From positions 868,001 to 932,000 of the forward strand of contig JQNH01000001.1 in the NCBI GenBank assembly GCA_000745135.1: DNA of 64,000 nucleotides, in the 5' to 3' direction. The translations under genes were made by a program, and so were the position numbers. The stretch comes from Rhizobiales bacterium YIM 77505 (GTDB lineage: Bacteria; Pseudomonadota; Alphaproteobacteria; Rhizobiales; Beijerinckiaceae). Positions within the stretch are counted from its first letter, which is position 1. Every line of letters begins with the position of its first letter. Positions 26,054-35,100 of this stretch are shown in pieces. The notes below the pieces were generated by a model. It did not search any database, was not told the origin of the DNA, and saw only the letters and a program-made list of their open reading frames with translations.

Positions 26054-27097
26054 TCAGCGGGCAAGCGTGCTGCGCGCGGCGGCGTTGTCGGCCAGGCGGC
26101 CGGGCGCGGGCGCACCGACGGTGACGCGGCCCGGTCCCGCAACCGTCGCCTGCAGCGTCTTCTTGGACTGGAGATTGGTGACGGAGATCGTGTCTCCTTG
26201 CGCGCCGCCATCATTGGCGCGGGCGCGCAAGGTGAGGGTCATTCCAGGAACCTCGTAGACCACCGTGACCACCTCCCCGCGCGCAACCACCTCCGGCTTG
26301 GTGACATCCGCCGCGCGCAGGACCGTGCCGGCGGGGAGGGCGCGGCGGGCGACGCGGTCGATGACCAGGGAGGCGTCGCTCGCGGCATCGGCAGGGATGG
26401 ATTCACGGGCCCGGCGCTCGATGGCGACATCCCCCGCCTGGATCGCCTCGCCCCGCTGCAGCGCCCGGTTGAGCACCGCCACCTCGACGAGTTCGACCAA
26501 CGCTCCGGCCACCCGGACCGAGGTCTCAGGGCCGACGCTGACGGTGGCCAGCACGCGGCGGCTGCGGCGGTCGTAGATGGTCTCGGTGGCGACCACAGGT
26601 GCGTTCGACCCGGCAGGAGCCAGGAGGGCGGGTGGGGCAGAATCGAGGACGAGCGAGAGCATGCGGGCGTCGATCCCGTGCTGCGCCTCCACCGCCTGTT
26701 TGACCGCGGCCTCGATCTCGGCGGCGCCGATGCGGCGGGCGGGCCGCGTCACCACCACCTGGGAGCGCCCGGCTGTATCGAGGGCCACTCCGAGCCGTTC
26801 CGCCGCCTCGACGACCCGGGCAGCCTGGATCGTGCCGGTCTCGCCAAGCGGCGGCGCCCGGAACAGGGGCGTCGTCCCGGCAGCCCCGGTGGCGCCCTCG
26901 ACGAGATCGGCGAGCGTCAGGACCTCGCCGGTCGCGCTGACCTCGGCGCGCAGCCGTAGGGATCCGGCGAAGGCCGGCATGAGCGCCGCCATGGCGCCGA
27001 TCAGGGCCGCGGCCAGCGCGATGCGGAGGAGGATCATGCCGCTGATGCGGCCGGCGCGGGCGGAGCCCAGCGCCGGGACGGAGATGTGGAGCATCAT
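26054..27097 (-). CDS. flgA: Flagellar P-ring assembly chaperone FlgA
   Basis: The 347-residue protein has an N-terminal hydrophobic signal (MILLRIALAAALIGAMAALM) and the C-terminal SAF-type domain typical of FlgA (VLNRALQRGEAIQAGDVAIE, ARRALPAGTVLRAADV, GDTISVTNLQSKKTLQATV). It guides FlgI assembly in the periplasm. The ATG at 27097 follows flgG closely with a GAGG ribosome-binding site, but the ATG at 27037 would give a more usual signal peptide; the true start is uncertain by 20 codons. It is somewhat longer than enterobacterial FlgA. Confidence 0.88.
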   Translation of the reverse strand: MMLHISVPALGSARAGRISGMILLRIALAAALIGAMAALMPAFAGSLRLRAEVSATGEVLTLADLVEGATGAAGTTPLFRAPPLGETGTIQAARVVEAAERLGVALDTAGRSQVVVTRPARRIGAAEIEAAVKQAVEAQHGIDARMLSLVLDSAPPALLAPAGSNAPVVATETIYDRRSRRVLATVSVGPETSVRVAGALVELVEVAVLNRALQRGEAIQAGDVAIERRARESIPADAASDASLVIDRVARRALPAGTVLRAADVTKPEVVARGEVVTVVYEVPGMTLTLRARANDGGAQGDTISVTNLQSKKTLQATVAGPGRVTVGAPAPGRLADNAAARSTLAR

Positions 27098-27106
27098 GGC
27101 GCCGCC

Positions 27107-27898
27107 TCAGCCCCTGAACATCTGGGTGGTCGAGGACAGCATCTGCTCGGTGGCGGTGACCACCTTGGCGTTCATCTCATAGGCGCGCTGAGCGGCGATG
27201 AGGGCCGAGAGCTCGGTCACCGCGTTGACATTGGCTTCCTCAAGATAACTCTGCTGCAAGGTGCCGAAGCCGTCGGTGCCCGGGTTGCCGTCGATGGCAG
27301 GGCCGGAGGCGGCAGTCTCGAGGAACAGATTGTCGCCGATCGACTCCAGCCCCGTCTTGTTGATGAAGCGGGCAAGCTGGATCTGCCCCAGGTCCTGCGG
27401 CGCCGTTTGGCCGGGGATCGTCGCCTGCACTTGCCCTTGAGCGGTGATGGTGACAGCGGATGCATTCTCCGGAATGGTGATGCCGGGCTCGACGAGATAG
27501 CCGTCGCGGGTAACGAGCTGGCCTTGGGAGTCGAGGTCGAGAGAGCCGTCGCGGGTATAGGCGGTGCGGCCGTCCGGCAGGCGGACACGCAAGTAGCCTT
27601 CTCCCCGGATGGCGACGTCGTAGGGCCGCTCGGTCGCCGTGAGGCTGCCCTGCGTCATCGTGCGGATGGTGGCCGCGGTCTTGACCCCGGAGCCGAGCGA
27701 AATCCCCGCTGGGAGCTGGGTGCCCTGGTTCGAGGTGGCGGACCCGGCGCGGCGCTGATGTTCGTAGAGCAGGTCCTGGAAGTGGGCCTGCTGGCGCTTG
27801 TAGCCGGTGGTGCGCAGGTTGGCGATGTTGTTGGAGATGACCTGGACGTTGAGCTCCTGGGCCATCATGCCGGTCGCGGCAGTGTGCAGGGCGCGCAT
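27107..27898 (-). CDS. flgG: Flagellar distal rod protein FlgG
   Basis: The 263-residue protein starts MRALHTAATGMMAQELNVQV with the axial motif SNNIANLRTTGYKRQQAHFQ and has GEGYLRVRLPDGRTAYTRDG in the middle. The C-terminal EANVNAVTELSALIAAQRAY helps make it distinct from FlgF. It forms the distal rod spanning the P and L rings. It lies 18 bases downstream of flgF and 9 bases upstream of flgA. Confidence 0.95.
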   Translation of the reverse strand: MRALHTAATGMMAQELNVQVISNNIANLRTTGYKRQQAHFQDLLYEHQRRAGSATSNQGTQLPAGISLGSGVKTAATIRTMTQGSLTATERPYDVAIRGEGYLRVRLPDGRTAYTRDGSLDLDSQGQLVTRDGYLVEPGITIPENASAVTITAQGQVQATIPGQTAPQDLGQIQLARFINKTGLESIGDNLFLETAASGPAIDGNPGTDGFGTLQQSYLEEANVNAVTELSALIAAQRAYEMNAKVVTATEQMLSSTTQMFRG

Positions 27899-27916
27899 GG
27901 CGGTTGTCCTTCGGCG

Positions 27917-28660
27917 TCAGGCGGGGTTGTCAGCGAGCTTGGCGATGGCGCTGCGGCGCAGCTCGTCCATGCGCGCCAGCATGCCGGTGACCGTAGTGTA
28001 GGCGCGGTTGACCTCGACGAGCCGGCTCATCTCCAGGATGGGCTTCACGTTGGAGCGTTCGAGCGCCCCCGCTTCGACAGCGGCGGTGGCGCCCGCAGGC
28101 TCGGCGGCCGCCGTCGCGGAGAACAGGTTGGCGCCTTCGTTGCGCAGCGCCTGCGGGTCGGCGAAACGGACGAGACGCAGGCGCCCGCGCTGGCCCTGGT
28201 TCGTGCTGACGGTGCCGTCGGCGCCGATGGCGACGCCCGACTCCTGGGGTGTGAAGGTGATCGGGCCGTTCTCGCCGAGCACCGGGTGTCCGTCGCTCGT
28301 CACGAGCCGCCCCTGTGCGTCGATCGAAAAGGCGCCGTTGCGGGTGTAGCGCTCGCCCGCCGGTGTCTCGACGACGAAGAATCCGTCGCCCTTGATCGCC
28401 GCGTCGAGCGGGTTGCCGGTGCGCTCGATCGCGCCCTGGGCCGTGTCGAGGGCCGTGCCCGCATCATGGACGAAAGACAGTGTCCGGTCGGGCCCTGGAA
28501 AGCTCTCAGCGCTCGCCCGCGGCATAAGATATTCGGCAAAGCGCGAATGCCGCGCCTTGAAGCCGTTGGTGGTGACGTTCGCCACGTTGTTGGCGATCAC
28601 GTCGAGCTCGCGGCCGAGCGCCATCTGGCGCGACAAGCCGATGAGCAGCGCGTTCTCCAT
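27917..28660 (-). CDS. flgF: Flagellar proximal rod protein FlgF
   Basis: The 247-residue rod protein starts MENALLIGLSRQMALGREL with NNVANVTTNGFKARHSRFAE and GDGFFVVETPAGERYTRNG. The ATG at 28660 is selected over an upstream in-frame start because the axial-protein N-terminus begins there and GGGGGCGG precedes it. It heads the minus-strand operon flgF-flgG-flgA-flgH behind a sigma-54-like promoter and is divergent from fliL. Confidence 0.94.
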   Translation of the reverse strand: MENALLIGLSRQMALGRELDVIANNVANVTTNGFKARHSRFAEYLMPRASAESFPGPDRTLSFVHDAGTALDTAQGAIERTGNPLDAAIKGDGFFVVETPAGERYTRNGAFSIDAQGRLVTSDGHPVLGENGPITFTPQESGVAIGADGTVSTNQGQRGRLRLVRFADPQALRNEGANLFSATAAAEPAGATAAVEAGALERSNVKPILEMSRLVEVNRAYTTVTGMLARMDELRRSAIAKLADNPA

Positions 28661-28765
28661 GGAACCGCCCCCGTATTTGCCTGTGGAAGCCGCGCAGGTC
28701 GGCGTGCTTCCGGTCCCCATCAGGCCCTCGACGCTCCCCAGCGCGAGCCTGACAGGCCCTCCATT

Positions 28766-28780
28766 GCAGACGGCGTGCCA
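28766..28780 (-). promoter_or_regulatory. Sigma-54-like promoter of flgF
   Basis: On the minus strand TGGCACGCCGTCTGC has a perfect -24 box and a one-mismatch -12 box (CTGC) at correct spacing, about 105 bases before the flgF ATG. The 371-base flgF/fliL gap also holds the CtrA site of fliL; nothing else was recognised in it. Confidence 0.65.
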
Positions 28781-28954
28781 AGCGGGTGCGATAGAGATTG
28801 CTTTGACAGATCAGTAACTTGCCCGAAGGTGCGGTGTCCTTCTGGGAGCTGTTTCCCGGCCATGGGAAGAAGTGACCCGGCAAATCCTGCCGGCTTGACC
28901 CACCAGGGATCCGGAGGTCTGTCCCGTCCCGGCCTTCTCAACCGGCGGACGTCC

Positions 28955-28970
28955 TTAACGCGCCATTAAC
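28955..28970 (+). promoter_or_regulatory. CtrA-type site upstream of fliL
   Basis: TTAA-CGCGCCA-TTAAC is an exact match to TTAA-N7-TTAAC, 61 bases before the fliL ATG. Confidence 0.75.
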
Positions 28971-29031
28971 CATGCCGGCTCAATCGTCGGGACAGGCCCT
29001 CCCTTGCGGGAGGGGCGCGTGAAGGTTCAGC

Positions 29032-29541
29032 ATGGCGAAGAAGCCGAAACAGGACGAAGCGCCAGACGAGGGGGCGGGAGGGGCCGAAACCAAGCAGGGC
29101 GGCTCGAAGAAGAAGCTCATCTTGTTGGCGGTGGTCGGGCTGGTCGCCCTCGGCGGCGCCGGCACGGGCGCGTATCTCTTCCTCGCCAAGCGCGGCACGA
29201 CGGAGACGGCCGAGGTCAAGAAGCCGAAGCCGGCTGTCTTCCTCGACCTGCGCGAGATGACGGTCAATCTCGGCAACGAGCCGAACCAGGAGTGGCGACG
29301 GATCCTCAAGCTGAAGGCGGCGCTGGAGCTCCACGACCCGAAGACCGTCGAAGCGATCAAGCCCTTGATGCCGCGCATCGAGGATGCGCTGCAGATGTTC
29401 CTGCGTGAGGTGAGGCCGAGCGAGCTCGAGAGCTCCGCAGCCACCTATTACCTGCGCGAGGAACTTCTGCGGCGGGTCAACGTCGCTGTGCACCCCGCCA
29501 AGGTGGATGGCGTGCTCTTTCGCGAAATCCTCATCCAGTAG
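29032..29541 (+). CDS. fliL: Flagellar basal body-associated protein FliL
   Basis: The 169-residue protein has a short, highly charged cytoplasmic N-terminus (to about residue 28, ending GGSKKK), one transmembrane helix (29-51) and a periplasmic SPFH-like domain (KPAVFLDLREMTVNLGNEPN, EALQ-type helix, RRVNVAVHPAKVDGVLF). FliL surrounds the stator and supports torque generation. It starts the operon fliL-fliM-DUF6468-motE behind an exact CtrA-type site, consistent with class II expression. Confidence 0.93.
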   Translation: MAKKPKQDEAPDEGAGGAETKQGGSKKKLILLAVVGLVALGGAGTGAYLFLAKRGTTETAEVKKPKPAVFLDLREMTVNLGNEPNQEWRRILKLKAALELHDPKTVEAIKPLMPRIEDALQMFLREVRPSELESSAATYYLREELLRRVNVAVHPAKVDGVLFREILIQ

Positions 29542-29548
29542 GCGGGCC

Positions 29549-30802
29549 ATGAGCGAGGGCGACGACATCATGGACGAGGACTGGGCGGCGGCGCTCGCGG
29601 AGCAGGCGGCCGGCCCTGCGAAGTCGGCCGAACCCGGGACTTCAGCCGCAGGGGCGGACGACTCTCTTGCCGAGGACTGGGGCGCCGCGCTCGCGGAGCA
29701 GGGAGCCGCCGGGGCCAGCGGCGACATGGTCGCCGAATGGGCGCAGATGATCGGCGAGGAGCCGGACGACGACCTGCCCGAGCTCACCGGCGCCGACCGT
29801 ATCCTCGCCCAGGAGGAGATCGATCAGCTCACCGGCTTCTCACAGCACGAGCTCTCGGCTTCAGGGGCCGGCGGGGTGCGCGCCATCGTCGATTCAGGCG
29901 TCGTCTCGTACGAGCGCCTGCCGATGCTGGAGATCATCTTCGACAGGATCGTGCGCCTGTTGTCGACGAGCCTGCGCAACTTCTTCCAGGACAATGTGGA
30001 GGTCACGCTCGACGGCATCTCCTCCGTCCGCTTCGGGGACTATCTCAACTCGATCCCGCTGCCCGTGCAGCTCGCTGTCTTCCGCGCGGAGGGTTGGGAG
30101 AACTCCGGGCTGGTGACCATCGAGTCGAACCTTGCCTACGCCACCTTCGACCTCTTGCTCGGCGGCAAACGCGGCAGCACCGCGACCCGGCTCGACGGCC
30201 GCCCCTTCACCACCATCGAGATGCGGCTCATCAAGCGCATGGTGGAGATCGTGCTCAGCGATGCGGAGCTCGCCTTCCAGCCGCTCTCTCCGGTCAAGTT
30301 CGTCGTCGACCGCATCGAGACGAACCCGCGTTTCGCCTCCATCACGAGGCCGGCCAATGCCGCCATCCTGATCGACCTCAAGCTCGACATGGAGGGCCGG
30401 GGCGGCCTGCTCCAGATCGTGCTGCCCTATGCGACCATCGAGCCGATCCGCGACCTGCTGCTGCAGAGCTTCATGGGCGAGAAGCTCGGGCGCGACCATG
30501 TCTGGGAGAGCCACCTCGCCACTGAAATGTGGCACGCGGACGTGACAATCGAAGCCGTCCTGCACGAGACGCGGCTGCCGTTGAAGCAGGTGCTGTCGCT
30601 GCAGGTCGGGGACACCATCACCTTCGATGCGCGTCCGAACGACCTCGTCACCCTGCGCGCCGGCAGCTGGATTCTCACGCAGGGCCGGGTCGGCCGCATC
30701 GATGACCGCATCGCCGTGCAGGTGGCGCGGCCGCTGCGCCGCTCGCGCACCACGCTTGCCGCCTTCGAGGCCAGTACCACCAACCAGCGCTCCTCGAGCT
30801 GA
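29549..30802 (+). CDS. fliM: Flagellar motor switch protein FliM with repeated DWxxALAEQ N-terminus
   Basis: The 417-residue protein is a C-ring switch component. The CheY-binding motif is LAQEEIDQL (residues 86-94), unusually far from the N-terminus. The middle domain (LPMLEIIFDRIVRLLSTSLR) and the C-terminal SpoA-like domain (LPLKQVLSLQVGDTITFDAR) are normal. The first 70 residues carry two near-copies of EDWxAALAEQ (10-19 and 42-51, 32 residues apart) and a degenerate third (AEWAQMI, 62-68). Similar DW motifs are known at the start of alphaproteobacterial FliN. The ATG at 29549 lies 8 bases after fliL. Confidence 0.92.
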   Translation: MSEGDDIMDEDWAAALAEQAAGPAKSAEPGTSAAGADDSLAEDWGAALAEQGAAGASGDMVAEWAQMIGEEPDDDLPELTGADRILAQEEIDQLTGFSQHELSASGAGGVRAIVDSGVVSYERLPMLEIIFDRIVRLLSTSLRNFFQDNVEVTLDGISSVRFGDYLNSIPLPVQLAVFRAEGWENSGLVTIESNLAYATFDLLLGGKRGSTATRLDGRPFTTIEMRLIKRMVEIVLSDAELAFQPLSPVKFVVDRIETNPRFASITRPANAAILIDLKLDMEGRGGLLQIVLPYATIEPIRDLLLQSFMGEKLGRDHVWESHLATEMWHADVTIEAVLHETRLPLKQVLSLQVGDTITFDARPNDLVTLRAGSWILTQGRVGRIDDRIAVQVARPLRRSRTTLAAFEASTTNQRSSS

Positions 30803-30820
30803 CAAAAGCCGACACGCGCC

Positions 30821-31297
30821 ATGAGCCCCGCCGTGAACCTCGTTGCAGACCTCCTGCTCGCCGTCCTGCTCGCCGCGACGATCGGCTCCTCCGTGGTCAT
30901 GAGCCGACGCATCGCTCGGCTCAAGGCCGACGAGGCGGCCATGCGCCGGACCGTCGCCGAACTCGTGCTGGCGAGCGAGACCGCCGAGCGGGCCATTGCC
31001 GGCTTGCGCACCACGCTCGGGGAATGCGACCGCACCCTTGCGGAGCGTCTGCGCACCGCCGAGCGCTATGCCGCGGACCTTGCCGACCAGGTCGCGGCAG
31101 GCGAGGGGCTCCTGCAGCGCATCGCCCAGATCGTCGAGTCGTCGCGCCGGCTCTCCGGCGAGCCGAAGGCGGAAGAGACGGAGGCGCCGCGGGAGACGGT
31201 TGTCGCTCCCCACGAGGCTCAGCTTAGCGCTGCCGCCCTGAGGGCACAGGCCCTTGCCGAGCGGGCCGCGCGCCGCCTCAAGGAGCGCGCTGCATGA
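30821..31297 (+). CDS. DUF6468-type flagellar-operon membrane protein
   Basis: The 158-residue protein has one N-terminal transmembrane segment (about residues 7-27), then a long helical, probably coiled-coil region (RRIARLKADEAAMRRTVAEL, ETAERAIAGLRTTLGECDRT) and a charged tail. It resembles DUF6468 proteins that sit between fliM and the MotE-like gene in many alphaproteobacteria; I recall no experimental role. It overlaps the next gene by ATGA, so the two are coupled and may act together at the motor. Confidence 0.65.
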   Translation: MSPAVNLVADLLLAVLLAATIGSSVVMSRRIARLKADEAAMRRTVAELVLASETAERAIAGLRTTLGECDRTLAERLRTAERYAADLADQVAAGEGLLQRIAQIVESSRRLSGEPKAEETEAPRETVVAPHEAQLSAAALRAQALAERAARRLKERAA

Positions 31298-32076
31298 TCG
31301 GTCGGCTGCGCGCCGTCCGGATCCGGCTCTTCGATGCGGTCGTTCTCGCCGGGCTTGGCGTGCTCGGGCTCAAGCTGATCGGCCTCTTCGCCAGCCCGGC
31401 GGTCCCCGAGAAGCCCGGCGAGCTGCCCGCCTTTGCGCGCGTCCTTGCCCATGCCCGAACCAACTATATTGCGCCGGATGTCGCCATGACCGGGGCTGTC
31501 GAGGACGGCACGTCCGACGCCAAGCCGCCGAGCGGGGAGAACAAGGCGGAGAATAAATCACCGCGGACTCCCCCAACGGCTGGCGCGCGCCCCGACTCGC
31601 CGGCCGAACGGGCCCTTCTCGAACGGCTCGGCGAGCGACGTGAGGAGATCCAGCAGAAGAGCCGCGAGATCGAGATGCGCGAGCGACTCCTCGAAAACGC
31701 AGAGCGCAAGCTCGAAGCGCGCCTCAATGAGCTCAAGGCGCTCGAGACCAAGGCGAGCCCCGCGGCCCGTCAGGCGGAGAGCGAGGCGGCGGGTCTGCGG
31801 AACCTCGTCACCATGTACGAGACCATGAAGCCCAAGGATGCAGCGCGGGTGTTCGACCGCCTCTCCCACGACGTGCTCGTGCCCGTGGTCCTGCAGATGA
31901 ACCCGCGCAAAATGGCGGAGATCCTCGCCGTCATGTCCCCCGAGGCGGCCGAGAAGCTGACCGTGGCCCTCGCCCAGCGCGCCCGCGGGGGCACGCCCGA
32001 GGCGAAGCCCGGGGCCCCGACGCCCTTGCCGCTGCCCCCGAACGAACTTCCCGCGATTCCGCCAGGAGCCCGCTGA
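31294..32076 (+). CDS. motE: MotE-like protein (MgtE N-domain family), stator-associated
   Basis: The 260-residue protein has an N-terminal membrane helix (about residues 14-33), a long coiled coil (ERREEIQQKSREIEMRERLL) and a C-terminal MgtE-N-like helical domain (YETMKPKDAARVFDRLSHDV, MNPRKMAEILAVMSPEAAEK). This layout is that of MotE, the periplasmic chaperone of MotC in Sinorhizobium, or of a related FliL-operon protein; the symbol is therefore tentative. The tail is Pro-rich. It is coupled to the DUF6468 gene. Confidence 0.7.
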   Translation: MIGRLRAVRIRLFDAVVLAGLGVLGLKLIGLFASPAVPEKPGELPAFARVLAHARTNYIAPDVAMTGAVEDGTSDAKPPSGENKAENKSPRTPPTAGARPDSPAERALLERLGERREEIQQKSREIEMRERLLENAERKLEARLNELKALETKASPAARQAESEAAGLRNLVTMYETMKPKDAARVFDRLSHDVLVPVVLQMNPRKMAEILAVMSPEAAEKLTVALAQRARGGTPEAKPGAPTPLPLPPNELPAIPPGAR

Positions 32077-32106
32077 GCGGTCGAACCACGCTGGCGATGC
32101 GCCCGC

Positions 32107-32122
32107 TTAAGCGCCCGTTAGC
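32107..32122 (+). promoter_or_regulatory. CtrA-like site upstream of the TPR gene
   Basis: TTAA-GCGCCCG-TTAGC matches TTAA-N7-TTAAC with one mismatch, 67 bases before the ATG at 32190, so the large gene may have its own CtrA-controlled promoter. Confidence 0.5.
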
Positions 32123-32189
32123 TGCGCCGGCTTAAGCTCGCCAGACCGCTTTCGTCGATGCGAATTGCCGTCTTGCCTTCAGGTTGAAC

Positions 32190-35100
32190 ATGCTTGCGTC
32201 GCGCCGGCACGTCTTGAAGTCGCCGCCGTCCCTGACGCCCAGGCGCCTCACGGGCGTGCTTGCAGCCGCCTGCGCGATCCTTGTCGCGCCCCTTGCGGCT
32301 CTCGCCGGAACGCTGTCGGTCAAGGGCACGGACATGAACGGCTATGGCCGTGTGGCCCTTGCCTTCGAGGAGCCGGTGAAGGTGCAGGCGCGGACGGCCA
32401 ACGGCATCGTCGTACTGTCTTTCTCAAAGGCGGTCGCAGTGCGCGACGAGAAGCTCGTCCGCGAGCTGCCGGCCTACATCGCTCAGGCGCGCATCGATCC
32501 GGATGGCCGCGGTCTGCGCTTCGCACTCACCGGGCGCCAGCGGGTCAACATCCTCGAGGCAGGCGAGAAGGTCTTCGTCGATCTCTTGCCGCCCAATTGG
32601 GTGGGCCTGCCGCCGGGACTGCCGCCCGAGGTGGTCGAGGAGCTTGCCCGCCGCGCCCGGGAGGCCGAGGCGCGCGCCAGGGCGAAGCGGCCGGAGACGC
32701 ACCTTATACGGATGCGCGTTGCCCGCCTGCCAACCCTGACGCGGCTGGTGTTCGAGCTGCCTGCGGAGATCCCGGCCCGCTTCAACGCGACGACGGGGAA
32801 GGCCGAGCTTGTGGTCGCCGCCCCCGCAAAGCTCGAGGACAGGGGCGCACCCGGTCCTCTGCGTCCCGGCATTGAGGCCGTGGATGCGCAGAGCGGCGAT
32901 GGACAGCTCACCATCCGGATCGCTCTGAGCGAAGGCTATACGGCGCATGGCTTCCGCGAGGACGACGGCTTTGTCGTGGATGTCGAAGCCTTGCATGCCT
33001 CATCCCGCCCAAGCGCCGAGGCAGCCGCCACCGCTCGGGCCGAGGAGCCGGCCCGCGCGATGGAAGGCAAGACACCGGATGGAGCCGCCAGGGCCGACTC
33101 GATCCCCGTCGATCCTCAAGACCGGCGCGAGCCCTCTCCATCGCCGCGCCCCGCCGCGCCTTCCGCCGCTTTGCTGCCTCCCGGCCCGGTTCGGGCCGGC
33201 TTCCGCTTGACGCCCGACGCGCTCGTAGTCGCCTTCCCCTTCGCCAGCCGCACACCGGCGGCAGCCTTCGAGCGGGCGGGCGAGGTGATTGCAGTGTTTC
33301 ACACCCCCGCTGAAGTCGCGCTCGGCGAGCTCCCCAGAGAGGCGGAGACCTCCGTCGGCCAGCCGCGGATCAGCCGGGAGGGCGCGTTCATCGTCGTGCG
33401 CTTTCCCTTGAAGGCGCCGCGGCTTGCACGCTTGTCTTCAGACGGCAATGCATGGCTCCTCGCCATCGGGGAGACCGGCGTTGAACCGAGCGAACCGATC
33501 GCCCCCCGGCGCTCCGTCGACGAGCACGGGCGCAGCGTCGTCGTGCTCCCTCTCGACGGCGCCTCCGGCGTCCATTGGATGGACAATCCGCAGAGCGGGG
33601 AGCGAATCGCCGTCGCCACTGCCGTTTCGCCGGCGCGCGGGCTTGCAAAACCCTACCGCTTCGTCGAGTTCCAGCTTCTGGCGACCGCGCATGGCGCCGC
33701 CGTGGCGGTCGCGGCCGACGATATCATCGTCAGGCCGGGCATCGACGGCATCGTCGTCTCCCGTAGCGATGGGCTCGCGGTCTCGTCAGCGGCTGGCGAG
33801 CAGGAGATGCCTGCGACCCCCTCCCGCCTTGTCCTCGAGCGCGACGAGGAGAGCGAGCCTCCTGCAGGCTCCTTGGCCGAACGCCAGTGGGATCTGGCGC
33901 GTGCGCTCGCCGAGGCGCCCGCGATCGCGCGCAGCGCCGCCCGGATCGACCTTGCCCTCTTCCTCCTGAGACAGGGGCTCAACCATGAGGCCGCTGGCCT
34001 CTTGGCCTATGCGACGGCTGCGGATCAGAAGCTTGCCACCGACCGTCGAGCGCTGCTCCTGCGCGGGATCGCGCTCGCCCGCGCGCGCCGCTATGATGAG
34101 GCGCACCGGATCCTCACTGCGCCTGAACTCGCGGGAGATGGGGAGGCCGTCCTCTGGCGCGCCTTCGTCGACACGCGAAAAGGACGGTGGCAGCCGGCCC
34201 TTGTCGGCTTTCGGCAGGCCCAAGGGCTCTTGCGCCGTTACCCGGACGACCTTCAAGCCTTGCTGCGTCTTGCCCTGGCACGGGCTGCTCTCGAGCAGAA
34301 GGACTTCAGCTTCGCGGAACGCGAGCTGGCCGCGGCGGCGCGCCTCAAGCTGCCGGCGCCGGCACAGGACGAGCTTGCCTTCCTGACGGCCCGGCTTGAT
34401 GAGGACGGCCAGCGCATCTCCCTTGCCCTCGACGCCTATCGGAAGCTTGGTGAGACCGTGTCGCCGGTCGGCGCGGAGGCCCGCCTCAGGTGGCTTGTCC
34501 TTCGGCTCAGGGAAAACGCCATGCCGGCGGACGAGGCGATCGATCATCTGGAACGCCTCGCGCTGGTCTGGCGTCCAAGCTCCATTGAAGCAGAGGCGCT
34601 CGGCCATCTCGGCCGTCTCTACGCGCGGGCCAGCCGTTGGAACGAAGCCTTCGCCACCGCCCGACGCGCGATCCGCTTCTACCCCGACAATCCCGTGACC
34701 CGCGACCTTCACGAGGAGACGGCGCGTCTCTTCGAGGAGATCTTCCTCACAGGCAAAGGGCAATCGCTGTCGCGCGTCCAGGCGCTTGCCCTTTATTTCG
34801 ACTTCAAGGAGTTTACGCCGATCGGCCGTCGCGGCGATGAGATCGTGCGCCGCCTCTCCGACCGGCTGGTGGAACTCGACCTCTTGGAGCAGGCGGGAGA
34901 TCTCCTCCAACACCAGGTCGATCATCGTTTGACCGGCGCCGCCCGGTCGACGGTCGCGGCGCGCCTCGCGACGATCAGGCTGATGGACGGAAAGCCGCTG
35001 CAGGCGCTCCAGGCCATCCAGTCGACGCGGCTGCCCGAACTGCCGATCGCCATCAACCGCGCACGCCTGCTGCTCGAGGCGCGCGCCCTGTCGGATCTGT

